A stretch of 64,000 bases of DNA from Chitinophaga ginsengisoli (GTDB lineage Bacteria; Bacteroidota; Bacteroidia; Chitinophagales; Chitinophagaceae). Position numbers and translations under genes: made by a program. The DNA lies in contig NZ_PYGK01000012.1 of NCBI RefSeq assembly GCF_003014595.1, forward strand, positions 1 to 64,000. The letters are read 5' to 3'. Shown here piece by piece: positions 8,835 through 17,450 of this stretch; position 1 is the stretch's first letter, and the number at the start of each line of letters is the position of its first letter. The notes under the pieces were generated by a model, which saw only the letters and a program-made list of their open reading frames with translations, made no database searches and was not told the origin of the DNA.

Positions 8835-11800
8835 TTAGAGTACAAGTACCAGGTTGAATCCAATTGTACGGGTGGATGGGAACTGACCTATTTCAAAGCC
8901 CTGCATGATATCAGAGCCATTCAGCGTACCAAACTCAGGATCGAATATTGGCCAGTCTGTCCATATGAACAGGTTACGACCATACACACCGAATGTTGCA
9001 CGCTGGAAACCGATGCGCTTAGCCAGTTTAGGATTCAGTGTATAGTCCAGGCGTGCCTCTCTGAATTTAACGAAGTCAGTACGGAAGGTGCTTCCTTCTG
9101 CATTGTCAACACCATAATGAGAGCGGTAATATTCGTCGATGTCAGTCGCTATTACGTCGTTCTTCCTGAATTTACCGTCGCCGTTCCCTACTACACCATT
9201 ACCAATGATACCGTTATATCTTCCAGGCAATGTATTGGTTGTTTTACCCTGTTCTGCCAGTTTATAGTGTGTCAGTGAATGCGCCACACCACCATATTGT
9301 GCATCGAACAGGAGGTTCAGATGAAATTGCTTGAAGTAGAAGTCATTGCTGAAGCCCAGTTTCCATTTAGGATTGGTGTTACCCAGGTATTTCACGCCTT
9401 CTGTGATCAATGCCACACCGGTGACACCGTCATAGATCACCTGTCCGTCAGGAGCACGCTGATAACCTCTTCCATACAGGTCACCCATGCTGCCGCCTAC
9501 CTTCGCTACCAGCTGACCGCCGCCTACCGGGCCATTCTGCAGTACCAGGGAGCTGTCAAGCAGCTTTTCGATCCTGTTACGGTTAGAAGAGAACACTACG
9601 TTGGTGTTCCATTTAAATCCACTCTTGGTGGTAACGGGCGTACCGTTCACGGCCAGCTCAATACCTCTGTTGCTTACTTCACCGGCATTGATCAGGATAG
9701 TGGTATAACCGGAAGCACGGTCAACGATACGCCTCAGGTGTTGGTCTTTACTGAGACCTCTGTATACGGCCAGATCAAAACCTACACGATTATTAAAGAA
9801 TTTGGCGGCGGCACCAGCCTCGTAAGAAACTGTTCTCAGTGGCCGCAGATCCGGGTTAGCCAGCAGACTTGGATTTTCCAGGCCACCGGTATAGAGGCTG
9901 CCTGCTGATACATAGCTGTAAGCTGTCTGGTAAGCAGTAGTACCACCACTACCTACTCCGGCTGCTGACAGTCTGAGTTTGGCATAGTTCACCGCCTTAG
10001 GCAGTTTGAATACTTCTGAAGCAATAAAACTCAGGTTAGCTGATGGATAAAAGAAACCGGCATTGGTTGTACGGCTGGGAGTAGCCAGCGTACTGGTCCA
10101 GTCATTACGGCCTGTGAGGTCGAGGAAGAGGTATTCCCTATAACTCATTGCCAGCAAGCCGTAGAAGCTATTAATAGTATAAGTGCTTTTTGCAGGAATG
10201 GTTACTAGTGGACCTGCAGCATTTGCCATCGTATAAATGCCCGGATATGTCAGGGAGTCGGCACGTACCTCATCCTTGTTATAGTTGTTCTTCAGGTTAC
10301 TGCCACCTGCAGTGATAGAGAACTCGAAATCTTTTGACACCTTTTTCTGGTATTTCAGCAGGAAGTCGCTGCTGGCTTCCATTGCGAAGATGCTCTGTGT
10401 ACGGTAGCTACCTTTAGGCAGTTTGGCACCTGCATCATAAGGGCGTTCCTGTGAACGCTGCTCATAGGCAAAGTCTACGGAAGTTCTTACCTGGAGACTT
10501 AATTCTTTAGTGAAATTATAAGTAGCCTGTACGTTACCGGTAATACCATGACGGTTAGTCCGGTTAATGAACTCATAAGAAACCGCATAAGGGTTTTCAG
10601 GGAAGGAGCTGAAAGGATATTTGATCACTTTATTCTCCTGACCATTTGCCCAATAGTTTCTCAGCCAGTCCAGGTTTGCGTTCGGCTGCCAGAAAATGTA
10701 CCAGTACATCAATGACTGGTTACCATAACCTGAACCCGGCAGGTTATCACTCCATTTGTTGGTATAGTTTACTTTGGATGCGATCTGCAGTTTATCGTTT
10801 ACTTTAGAGTTAACAGACATGGATACGGTGTTACGTTTGTAACCGGTATTAGGTACGATCCAGTCGTTGTACACATTGGTAAAAGAAAAACGGGCAGTTG
10901 TTTTATCAGTACCACCATCCAGGCTGATGGTATTGGTAACGGTATTGCCGCTATTGAAGAACTTCTCCATCTGGTGAGGATAAGCCACCCATGGTGTCTT
11001 TTCTTTTCCTTGCGCCTGCGTTACAGGATCGTATTGGTAGAACATCTGTCCTTCGAAACGGGGACCGTAAGCGGAGCTTGTACCGCTGGTACTTGCCTTA
11101 CCATCAGGAGAAGTACCATAGGAGTAATAGGTAGCACCATCCAGACCTTGTCCGTACTCATACTGCAGGGAAGGCCAGCGGTTGACTGTCTCTTTGGATG
11201 CATTCGAGTTGAAGGTAACACCAAAACCTTTCCTTTTGTGGCTACCGGACTTTGTTGTAATGATCAAAGCACCGTTCGCACCACGACCACCATACAATGC
11301 AGCTGCACCGGGGCCTTTTAATATAGTAATAGACTCAATATCTTCTGGGTTGATATCATTCAGACCGCTACCGTAGTCGGCCGGCATGTTATCACTGCTG
11401 GTACCATAGGAAGACTCTCCCGTTACGGCACTACGGCGACCGCTGCTCTGGTTGATCACCACACCATCTACCACGATCAGCGCTTCGTTATCACCACTCA
11501 GGTTACTCTCACCGCGCAGAATGATCTTATTGGAACCGGTAGGACCCGCATTGGACCTTACGAGGTTCAGACCAGCCACCTTACCAGACAGCGCGTCTGT
11601 CCAGTTGCCTGATATCGCGTCTGTCAGCTGCTCATTCTTTATTACAGACGCAGCATAACCCAGCGCTTTCTCATCACGTTTAATACCCAGCGCGGTAGTT
11701 ACCACTACTTCGTTCAGGGCTTTGGCATCAGGGATCATCTGCACATTCAGCGACTGTGTTTCTGACACAGGAATACCACGGTTGGTATAACCTAGAAAGG

Positions 11801-12329
11801 AGAATACCAATGTAGTACCCGGAGAAGGTATTGCAAGCGTGTACTGACCGTAATTGTTGGTAACAGTACCCCTGCCACCATTTTTCGGACGTACGTTCAC
11901 GCCGATCAATGGATCTCCTTTTTCATCTGTCACTTTACCACTAATAACAAGATCCGGTTGTTTACGCATGATTACAAAAGTGTTCCCATTGCGTACAAAC
12001 TGATATTCGGTATTGCGCAGCGCTGTCCTCAATATTTCAGGAACAGTAGCGCCTTTCATATTTACGGACACCTTCACATTAGTGTTCACTTCATCCTCGC
12101 TATGATTAACGAGGTAGGGGGTGTTCTTCTGAATAAACACGAACACGCTTTTGAGTGGCTGGTTTTCAATTGAAATGTCCAGCTTAGGTTCATTTGATTG
12201 TGCGTTGACAGATGGCGCAAATGCTGCTAAAAATAAGAGTACTAACAGCCCCGCAGATCTGATTATTCCTTTCAGTTGCGGACAGCAATTCCCTAGCGGG
12301 GCTCCCCGCCTATTTGTACTTTTGTCCAT
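8835..12329 (-). CDS. SusC/RagA-family TonB-linked outer-membrane transporter with STN signalling domain
   Basis: 1164 residues. After a signal peptide (cleaved near VNAQ, residue 44) comes an STN domain at about 50-120, which in this family contacts a FecR anti-sigma factor. A carboxypeptidase-regulatory-like beta-sandwich follows at 128-205 (GKVTDEKGDPLIGVNV), then the TonB box/plug (LNEVVVTTALGIKRDEKALGYA, VDGVVIN, ESITILKGPGAAALYGGRGANGALIITTKSG). The rest is a 22-strand barrel ending in aromatic-rich IGFNLVLVL. The sigma and FecR genes lie directly upstream, matching the STN domain, so substrate binding probably induces its own operon. It imports its ligand with energy from TonB-ExbB-ExbD and pairs with the SusD-like protein. 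Confidence 0.95.
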   Translation of the reverse strand: MDKSTNRRGAPLGNCCPQLKGIIRSAGLLVLLFLAAFAPSVNAQSNEPKLDISIENQPLKSVFVFIQKNTPYLVNHSEDEVNTNVKVSVNMKGATVPEILRTALRNTEYQFVRNGNTFVIMRKQPDLVISGKVTDEKGDPLIGVNVRPKNGGRGTVTNNYGQYTLAIPSPGTTLVFSFLGYTNRGIPVSETQSLNVQMIPDAKALNEVVVTTALGIKRDEKALGYAASVIKNEQLTDAISGNWTDALSGKVAGLNLVRSNAGPTGSNKIILRGESNLSGDNEALIVVDGVVINQSSGRRSAVTGESSYGTSSDNMPADYGSGLNDINPEDIESITILKGPGAAALYGGRGANGALIITTKSGSHKRKGFGVTFNSNASKETVNRWPSLQYEYGQGLDGATYYSYGTSPDGKASTSGTSSAYGPRFEGQMFYQYDPVTQAQGKEKTPWVAYPHQMEKFFNSGNTVTNTISLDGGTDKTTARFSFTNVYNDWIVPNTGYKRNTVSMSVNSKVNDKLQIASKVNYTNKWSDNLPGSGYGNQSLMYWYIFWQPNANLDWLRNYWANGQENKVIKYPFSSFPENPYAVSYEFINRTNRHGITGNVQATYNFTKELSLQVRTSVDFAYEQRSQERPYDAGAKLPKGSYRTQSIFAMEASSDFLLKYQKKVSKDFEFSITAGGSNLKNNYNKDEVRADSLTYPGIYTMANAAGPLVTIPAKSTYTINSFYGLLAMSYREYLFLDLTGRNDWTSTLATPSRTTNAGFFYPSANLSFIASEVFKLPKAVNYAKLRLSAAGVGSGGTTAYQTAYSYVSAGSLYTGGLENPSLLANPDLRPLRTVSYEAGAAAKFFNNRVGFDLAVYRGLSKDQHLRRIVDRASGYTTILINAGEVSNRGIELAVNGTPVTTKSGFKWNTNVVFSSNRNRIEKLLDSSLVLQNGPVGGGQLVAKVGGSMGDLYGRGYQRAPDGQVIYDGVTGVALITEGVKYLGNTNPKWKLGFSNDFYFKQFHLNLLFDAQYGGVAHSLTHYKLAEQGKTTNTLPGRYNGIIGNGVVGNGDGKFRKNDVIATDIDEYYRSHYGVDNAEGSTFRTDFVKFREARLDYTLNPKLAKRIGFQRATFGVYGRNLFIWTDWPIFDPEFGTLNGSDIMQGFEIGQFPSTRTIGFNLVLVL

Positions 12330-12391
12330 GCATTAAAAAATTTAGCTTTGGTACCGAATTTTTACACCCCGCGTACGGTAGGGTAGTTTTT

Positions 12392-13384
12392 TTATTGTAT
12401 TAATATTAGGTTGTCTGTAATAGTGTAGTCAATGTTACTCATCTGCTTCAGCTGCTGCATGATGTTCTGGATACTGTTGTTCCTGAAAGTAGCCGTATAC
12501 CTGTGCTTCAGCAATGTTGAATCCTTCACATCGAAGCGTACTGCATACTTGTGTTGCAGTACCTGCAATACCTGCTGCAAAGCAGCATCCTGGAAAGCTA
12601 ACTCTCCCCTTATCCAGGCTGTCGTAGTTGTAGTGTCTATGTCCTGTTTTGTAATTGTCCCTTTATATTTATCTATTACCGAGCCATTGCCTGCTGTGAG
12701 TTCGAGCCAGGGCGTTACTGTCAGCAGGTTTTCCAGGGCTATTTTACCGCTGTTAACAGATACGGATGCATGCCTTTCGTCCCTGTAATCTCTGATGGAA
12801 AAGGAGGTACCCAATACCCTTACTCTTACCTGTGGCGTTTTGACAATAAATGGATGCGCCACATCTTTTGCTACATCAAAATAAGCCTCCCCCTCTTTGA
12901 GGTATACCAGGCGTTCTGTCCCTTCAAAATTCTCAGGATAACGTAATTCACTCCCACCATTGATGGTAATGCGTGTACCGTCTTTTAATATCAGTGTACC
13001 CTGGTTGCCATCTGGCACCCTCATTACACGGAAAGCTTGCCCTGCCTTCCTGTTAAAAAGACCCGTCGTCTTTCTCAGGAGAAAAGTGCTGCCTGCTACC
13101 AGGACAAGAATCGCAGCATACCGGCTGATCTTTTTCCAGTTAGTCAGCCACATTACCTTACCGGCAGGTTTTACCGTCTGCTTTAAGCGGCTCAGTGCTG
13201 CGTTCACTTCTTCTTCAGGCAGCTGGAACTTACCCTTCTGTAAATAGTCCTCTACAGGAAATAACGCCGCATGCTCCTCTTCAGTGAGAGTCGCCAATAC
13301 ATGCTGTAACTCCTCTTTCTCAGCGGAGGTCAATTTACCTGATCTGAAATCTTCCAATCTTTTCCGGATGTCCTGTAGGTCCAT
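12392..13384 (-). CDS. FecR-family anti-sigma factor
   Basis: A 330-residue inner-membrane protein. Residues 1-80 form the cytoplasmic sigma-binding part. One membrane segment spans about 88-104 (YAAILVLVAGSTFLL). The periplasmic FecR domain follows (VPDGNQGTLILKDGTRITINGGSELRYP, GEAYFDVAKDVAHPFIVKTP), and the C-terminal 75 residues have the DUF4974/STN-like fold. In the known family it holds the ECF sigma factor until the STN domain of the partner transporter signals. It lies 62 bp upstream of the STN-bearing susC and about 80 bp downstream of the sigma gene. Confidence 0.94.
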   Translation of the reverse strand: MDLQDIRKRLEDFRSGKLTSAEKEELQHVLATLTEEEHAALFPVEDYLQKGKFQLPEEEVNAALSRLKQTVKPAGKVMWLTNWKKISRYAAILVLVAGSTFLLRKTTGLFNRKAGQAFRVMRVPDGNQGTLILKDGTRITINGGSELRYPENFEGTERLVYLKEGEAYFDVAKDVAHPFIVKTPQVRVRVLGTSFSIRDYRDERHASVSVNSGKIALENLLTVTPWLELTAGNGSVIDKYKGTITKQDIDTTTTTAWIRGELAFQDAALQQVLQVLQHKYAVRFDVKDSTLLKHRYTATFRNNSIQNIMQQLKQMSNIDYTITDNLILIQ

Positions 13385-13465
13385 TTAGCTGACTTTGTTT
13401 TGTGCGTTTATTATAAGAACCACAAAACAATCGTGTTACCGTCAGCTAATCAGGTTAAGGAATTG

Positions 13466-14008
13466 TTACCAAAGAAAAAAGAAGCTGGCAAGGCGGGTGC
13501 GGAGGGTACGGAGCACTCTGCCAATGTAGCGCTCCACGGTTTTTTCAGAGACGCCTTCCAGCAGCGCGATCTCTTTATAGGTAAGGCCTTCTTCCCTGTT
13601 CAGCAGATAGAAACGTCGGGCGGCTTCTTCCTGGGTATTAATGGTATGGTCGATAATCTGCTGCTGTTCCTTGACTTCCATATGATTCACAACAGCACTG
13701 GTTTCAATAAATACAGTGGCGTAGGCGTCCTGCTGTTTCTTTTCTTTCAGTACCAGTTTAAGATGGTCCAGGAAACAGTTCCGCGATATGATCAATATAT
13801 AACGCAGCCTTTCCTCCTCCCCTTCGGGCAGCAGGTCCAGTTTCTGCCAGACCTTCAGATAGGCTTCCTGTGCAAGGTCCTGGGCAAGTTCTTTATTATT
13901 GCTGATTTTCTCCAGGTATGCGACAATATTAGGATAGGTATCTTTGAATAACCTGTCAAAATACATCTCAGGGTCTGATAAAGCGCTATGTTTGGTATTC
14001 GATCGCAT
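13466..14008 (-). CDS. ECF RNA polymerase sigma-70 factor
   Basis: A 180-residue ECF sigma factor. The region-2 helices include YFDRLFKDTYPNIVAYLEK and LAQDLAQEAYLKVWQKL. Region 4 has a helix-turn-helix, GLTYKEIALLEGVSEKTVERYI. The frame extends to a TTG at 14035, but that codon is part of a strong promoter (TAATTTTG), so translation should start at the ATG at 14008 with a leader of about 20 nt. It is expected to direct transcription of the susC operon once FecR releases it. Confidence 0.93.
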   Translation of the reverse strand: MRSNTKHSALSDPEMYFDRLFKDTYPNIVAYLEKISNNKELAQDLAQEAYLKVWQKLDLLPEGEEERLRYILIISRNCFLDHLKLVLKEKKQQDAYATVFIETSAVVNHMEVKEQQQIIDHTINTQEEAARRFYLLNREEGLTYKEIALLEGVSEKTVERYIGRVLRTLRTRLASFFFLW

Positions 14009-14032
14009 CTTATTTAACCTGGTATTTACGAG

Positions 14033-14060
14033 CAAAATTAAACCGCCATTGTAAAGGCAA
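14033..14060 (-). promoter_or_regulatory. Bacteroidota-type promoter of the ECF sigma gene
   Basis: On the minus strand, TTG (14060-14058) is followed by 17 nt and TAATTTTG (14040-14033), a full match to the TAnnTTTG -7 element with a -33 TTG. This places transcription start about 20 nt before the ATG at 14008 and rules out the TTG start at 14035. Confidence 0.75.
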
Positions 14061-14227
14061 TGTTAAGACTAGAGAAACACGAGACCCTTTAGCCGGCATG
14101 ATAGATTCAATATGTTGACAATCTTGACAATACACTAATACCCTGACGGGTACTATTTTTCAGGGCGCTAAAATATAAGAGGAATGTTAAGTTTGTATTA
14201 AGTCATTATTAACTTTAGGGCATATTT

Positions 14228-14635
14228 TTACGCTTCTTCCGATCCCGGAAAGTGTTGCAGGTTCCTGCGGAAAGTAGCGCCATGCTCCACACTATCTTCC
14301 ACTGCCCATACCGCCATGGCATATAATACCTGCTTTAATCCCATTCCGGCTTTAGTAAGACTATACGTAACGTGTGGGGGTACTACGGGTTTTGCTTCCC
14401 TGATGAGCAGGTTTTCCGCTTCCAACTGTTTTAACTGCTGGATCAATACTTTCTCTGTAATGTCAGGAATGCCCTTTTTCAGGTCGCTGTAGCGCTTCGG
14501 ACCAGATAATAACTGGAACAGGATGATCGGCTTCCAATAGCCGCCAATCTTCTCCATAACATATGTTACAGGGCATTCTTCAAAGGCGGATCGCTTATTG
14601 GCCTGTATCGTCGAGTTTTCTTTGATCGTTGTCAT
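14228..14635 (-). CDS. HxlR-family winged-helix transcriptional regulator
   Basis: 135 residues with the HxlR pattern: CPVTYVMEKIGGYWKPIILFQLLSGPKRYSDLKKGIPDITEKVLIQQLKQLE, then a wing (PPHVTYSLTKAGMGL). A single cysteine (Cys21) in the usual N-terminal position suggests possible sensing of reactive electrophiles or redox state, as known for HxlR/YodB-type proteins. It is divergent from an NmrA-like NAD(P)-binding protein, and the 79-bp gap holds a symmetric operator candidate. It is therefore likely to regulate its own gene and that neighbour. Confidence 0.93.
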   Translation of the reverse strand: MTTIKENSTIQANKRSAFEECPVTYVMEKIGGYWKPIILFQLLSGPKRYSDLKKGIPDITEKVLIQQLKQLEAENLLIREAKPVVPPHVTYSLTKAGMGLKQVLYAMAVWAVEDSVEHGATFRRNLQHFPGSEEA

Positions 14636-14661
14636 AGTTATACATACTATAGGGTAAGTAC

Positions 14662-14681
14662 TTGTACAAAAGTAAGTACAA
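14662..14681. promoter_or_regulatory. Candidate HxlR operator
   Basis: Perfect inverted repeat TTGTAC-N8-GTACAA. The surrounding GTAAGTAC is also directly repeated at 14654 and 14672. It covers the -33 element of the plus-strand promoter and the -7 element of the minus-strand promoter, where one bound dimer would block both. Confidence 0.6.
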
Positions 14682-14692
14682 ATCTACTTTTG
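14662..14692 (+). promoter_or_regulatory. Promoter of the NmrA-like gene
   Basis: TTG (14662-14664), a 20-nt spacer and TACTTTTG (14685-14692) fit the Bacteroidota consensus. The start codon is 22 nt downstream of the -7 element. Confidence 0.7.
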
Positions 14693-14697
14693 TCAAA
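14667..14697 (-). promoter_or_regulatory. Promoter of the hxlR-type gene
   Basis: On the minus strand, TTTG (14697-14694), a 19-nt spacer and TACTTTTG (14674-14667) match the consensus. It overlaps the opposite promoter almost completely, so the two polymerases cannot bind together. Confidence 0.7.
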
Positions 14698-14714
14698 CGA
14701 AAAATATAAATGAC

Positions 14715-15605
14715 ATGAAAATCACTATTACAGGCTCTCTGGGTAACATCGGACAAAGGCTTACCCAACAACTGACCGCCAAAGGACACGAAGTAACCGT
14801 CATCAGTCACACCCCTGAAAGGGCCGCTGCTATTACTGCCTTGCAGGCTATTCCGGCTATCGGCCAGGTAAATGACCCTACGTTTCTGCAGCGCGCATTT
14901 GCCGATGCAGATGCTGTATTTACCATGATCCCACCTCACTACACAGATGTGATCAATTATATGAAAACAGTAGGCGATCATTATGCGGCCGCTATTGCTG
15001 CTGCCGGCGTAAAGTATGTGGTGAACCTGAGCGCCATCGGCGCCCACCTGCCGGATGGCCCCGGCCCTACAAAAGCGAACTATTATGTTGAGCAACTGCT
15101 GAATGCATTGCCTGATGTACATGTTTTACATCTGCGTCCCGGTATGTTCTATACTAACTTCTATGGCGCCATTCCCATGATCATGCACCAGCATATTATC
15201 GGCAATAATTTCGGTGCCGATGTGAAGATGGTACTCTCCCACCCGCGGGACATTGCAGATGCCGCTGCTGATGCATTGGACACACTTTCGTTTAGTGGCA
15301 AGCGTATCCGTTATGTGGCAGGCGACGAGAAGAATGGTGCAGAGATTGCAGGCATTCTGGGCAAGGCCATTGATCAACCGGCATTATCATGGATAGCCTT
15401 TCCTGACGAAGCCCTTCTCCAGGGTATGATACAAAGCGGGATGAGTGAGGAGATGGCTACAGTGTATATGATCGAGATCGGGGTTGCACTGAGAGAAGGA
15501 AAACTGTTCGACGATTACCGTCGTCATGCAAATGATGCTTATGGCAATACCAGACTGGAGGAGTTTGCCGGTGAGTTTGCGGCGGCTTATGCATCACATC
15601 AGTGA
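14715..15605 (+). CDS. NmrA-like NAD(P)-binding (atypical SDR) oxidoreductase
   Basis: 296 residues with an N-terminal Rossmann motif (TGSLGNIGQ, residues 6-14), then VTVISHTPERA for cofactor selection, DADAVFTMIPP, and the VKYVVNLSAIGAH strand typical of NmrA/QorB-type proteins. There is no catalytic YxxxK, so it may be a redox sensor or a quinone reductase-like enzyme rather than a classical dehydrogenase. It is divergent from the HxlR regulator, a pairing common for genes induced by electrophiles. It is cytoplasmic because no signal peptide is present. Confidence 0.88.
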   Translation: MKITITGSLGNIGQRLTQQLTAKGHEVTVISHTPERAAAITALQAIPAIGQVNDPTFLQRAFADADAVFTMIPPHYTDVINYMKTVGDHYAAAIAAAGVKYVVNLSAIGAHLPDGPGPTKANYYVEQLLNALPDVHVLHLRPGMFYTNFYGAIPMIMHQHIIGNNFGADVKMVLSHPRDIADAAADALDTLSFSGKRIRYVAGDEKNGAEIAGILGKAIDQPALSWIAFPDEALLQGMIQSGMSEEMATVYMIEIGVALREGKLFDDYRRHANDAYGNTRLEEFAGEFAAAYASHQ

Positions 15606-15614
15606 CCATAAACA

Positions 15615-15646
15615 AACAAGCCGCGTAATTGATCACGCGGCTTGTT
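15615..15646. terminator. Bidirectional terminator between convergent genes
   Basis: A perfect 12-bp stem (AACAAGCCGCGT / ACGCGGCTTGTT) with an 8-nt loop lies 10 nt after the NmrA-like gene and 8 nt before the mlaD-like stop. T-rich sequence follows on the plus strand. Confidence 0.85.
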
Positions 15647-15653
15647 ATTCCAA

Positions 15654-16670
15654 TTATTTCTGAGCGTTCTTGATACTGTCCTGTCTGGCCTTTTCTTCGC
15701 GTTTGGCCTTTTTCTTGAAGTATCCTCTCAGCAGGAAATTATGTTGCGCTGCCTCCAGGTCTTCGTTCAATTTACCAGTGCTGACGTTCAGATTCTTCAG
15801 CATCTGTTTTAGTTCTTCACCTGATTGCTTATCGTTCAGCAATACGCCTACCGGTGAATTGGCACTGTTCAGGTTTTCGTTCAGTCCCTGGGTAGTACTT
15901 TTCAGGTTGGCTACTACCTCGTTGGCATTGTTAGCCACAGCATTCATCTGTGTCACCGCCGAACGAAGGTTTCTGAATATAGTCGTATCTGTCACCAGGT
16001 CATTGGCAAGTGTACCTTCCTTACGTAGGCTGGCAGCATAAGCAGCCAGATTCTGGGTAAGGCGCTCGGTATTGTTGGCAGACTTCTGCAGGGAAGCAAC
16101 AGCCAGGGACATATTGCTATACAAGCTTTCATCATTTACCAGCTTGCCAATGGAACCTTCACCATTTAAGATCTTTTTGCTGAGGGCATTCAGATTACCG
16201 GTAATGCCCAATAAGTTCTTGTTGTTTTCCTGCAGGGTGGACATAATTTCATCAGGACTGATATTTACAGCTACTTTCAGCTGATCGCCATCCTGGATAC
16301 CAGGCATATTGTCTGAACCGCCAGACAATGCAATGATCTTGTTACCAACAAGACCATCTGAACCTACTTTCGCTACTACGTCCTTATGTATGAATTTCGC
16401 TGAGCTTTCTTCTATATTCAGCGCTACTTCTATCTTATCATGTTCGAGGAAAGTGATCCTCTTCACGTTCCCTACTTTTACGCCGGAGTACCATACATTG
16501 TTACCTGTCTGCACACCTCCGATGTCCTTGAAGATGGCCGTAACACGCACCGCCTTTACAAATGCCTTTTTTTGTCCGCCAAGTGTAAGTACGCCTGCTA
16601 TAACGATCAGCAATCCTATAACTATAAAAAGGCCTACGATAACGGAGCGTCTGTTGCTTGATTCTTTCAT
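15654..16670 (-). CDS. mlaD: MlaD/MCE-family lipid-transport substrate-binding protein
   Basis: 338 residues. One N-terminal membrane anchor (about 10-30, VIVGLFIVIGLLIVIAGVLTLGG) is followed by a single MCE domain (about 38-115, IFKDIGGVQTGNNVWYSGVKVGNVKRITF). A long coiled-coil-prone C-terminal region (NLNALSKKILNGEGSIGKLVNDESLYSN) ends in a lysine-rich tail. In the known family, MCE hexamers shuttle phospholipids across the periplasm and dock on the MlaE/MlaF inner-membrane ABC complex, encoded just upstream here. The direction of transport in Bacteroidota is not settled. Confidence 0.92.
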   Translation of the reverse strand: MKESSNRRSVIVGLFIVIGLLIVIAGVLTLGGQKKAFVKAVRVTAIFKDIGGVQTGNNVWYSGVKVGNVKRITFLEHDKIEVALNIEESSAKFIHKDVVAKVGSDGLVGNKIIALSGGSDNMPGIQDGDQLKVAVNISPDEIMSTLQENNKNLLGITGNLNALSKKILNGEGSIGKLVNDESLYSNMSLAVASLQKSANNTERLTQNLAAYAASLRKEGTLANDLVTDTTIFRNLRSAVTQMNAVANNANEVVANLKSTTQGLNENLNSANSPVGVLLNDKQSGEELKQMLKNLNVSTGKLNEDLEAAQHNFLLRGYFKKKAKREEKARQDSIKNAQK

Positions 16671-16673
16671 ATC

Positions 16674-17447
16674 TTACTGTATAAAATTATAATCATAAAA
16701 TTCCTTGATGAGGTCATCCTGTGTGCTGAATACCTCTTCAAAATTACCCTGCTTTACAAACTTCCCTTCTTTCATTACCACGATCTTATCGCCCGTCTGT
16801 TTAGCACAGGCAAGATCATGCGTAATGATGATGGAACTGGTGTGAAAGCGGCGTTGCACCTCATTGATCAGGTTATTTATTTCAGTGCAGGTAATGGGGT
16901 CCAATCCTGCAGTAGGCTCGTCATATAACATAATATCCGGACGCAGGATCAGTGTACGGGCAATGCCGATACGCTTACGCTGTCCGCCCGACAGTTCTGA
17001 AGGCATCTGGTCAATGGTCTTTGCCAGACCAACTGCTTCCAGTACCACACTCACCATTCTTTTCACCTGCTCCTGCTTGATATTCGGCGTATTTCTCTTG
17101 AGAGGAAAAGCCAGGTTCTCTCCAACGGTCATACTGTCATACAGCGCACCATGCTGGAAGCAGAATCCTACTTTAAGACGCAACTCCCGCAAGGCCACAC
17201 TATCCAGTTTGTCTACCTCCTGGCCCAGCACATTCACCGTACCAGCGTCAGGTTGCAGTAAACCGGCGATGATCTTGATCAATACTGATTTTCCGGTACC
17301 TGAACGTCCCAGTACTACCACATTCTCCCCTTTGTGCACGTCAATGTCAATACCACGCAGCACATGATTGCTTCCAAATGACTTATACAGGTCATGGATG
17401 TCAATCACCTTCTCATTCATATTTATTTCCGGCGTAAATGACTTCAT
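16674..17447 (-). CDS. mlaF: ABC transporter ATPase, MlaF-type
   Basis: 257 residues with all nucleotide-binding motifs: Walker A GRSGTGKS (47-54), signature LSGGQ (152-156), Walker B/catalytic Glu in LYDEPTAG (174-181) and switch His210. Its sequence resembles MlaF/Ttg2A, which powers phospholipid transport with the permease encoded 3 bp upstream and the MCE protein encoded 3 bp downstream. A second possible start (MNEKVIDIHD, at 17420) would remove a nine-residue extension. Confidence 0.93.
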   Translation of the reverse strand: MKSFTPEINMNEKVIDIHDLYKSFGSNHVLRGIDIDVHKGENVVVLGRSGTGKSVLIKIIAGLLQPDAGTVNVLGQEVDKLDSVALRELRLKVGFCFQHGALYDSMTVGENLAFPLKRNTPNIKQEQVKRMVSVVLEAVGLAKTIDQMPSELSGGQRKRIGIARTLILRPDIMLYDEPTAGLDPITCTEINNLINEVQRRFHTSSIIITHDLACAKQTGDKIVVMKEGKFVKQGNFEEVFSTQDDLIKEFYDYNFIQ

Positions 17448-17450
17448 ATT

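Noticed and set aside
13400..13951. Plus-strand open frame of 183 codons opposite the first sigma gene
   Set aside because: The minus strand encodes a clear ECF sigma factor with regions 2 and 4; the plus-strand product has no domain.
13466..14035. TTG start for the first ECF sigma factor
   Set aside because: The TTG is the end of an exact TAATTTTG promoter element with a -33 TTG at 17-nt spacing, so it is not transcribed in full; the ATG at 14008 is used.
14128..14162. Terminator-like TACCC/GGGTA stem with following T-run
   Set aside because: The stem has only 5 bp and lies on the strand opposite to both flanking genes.
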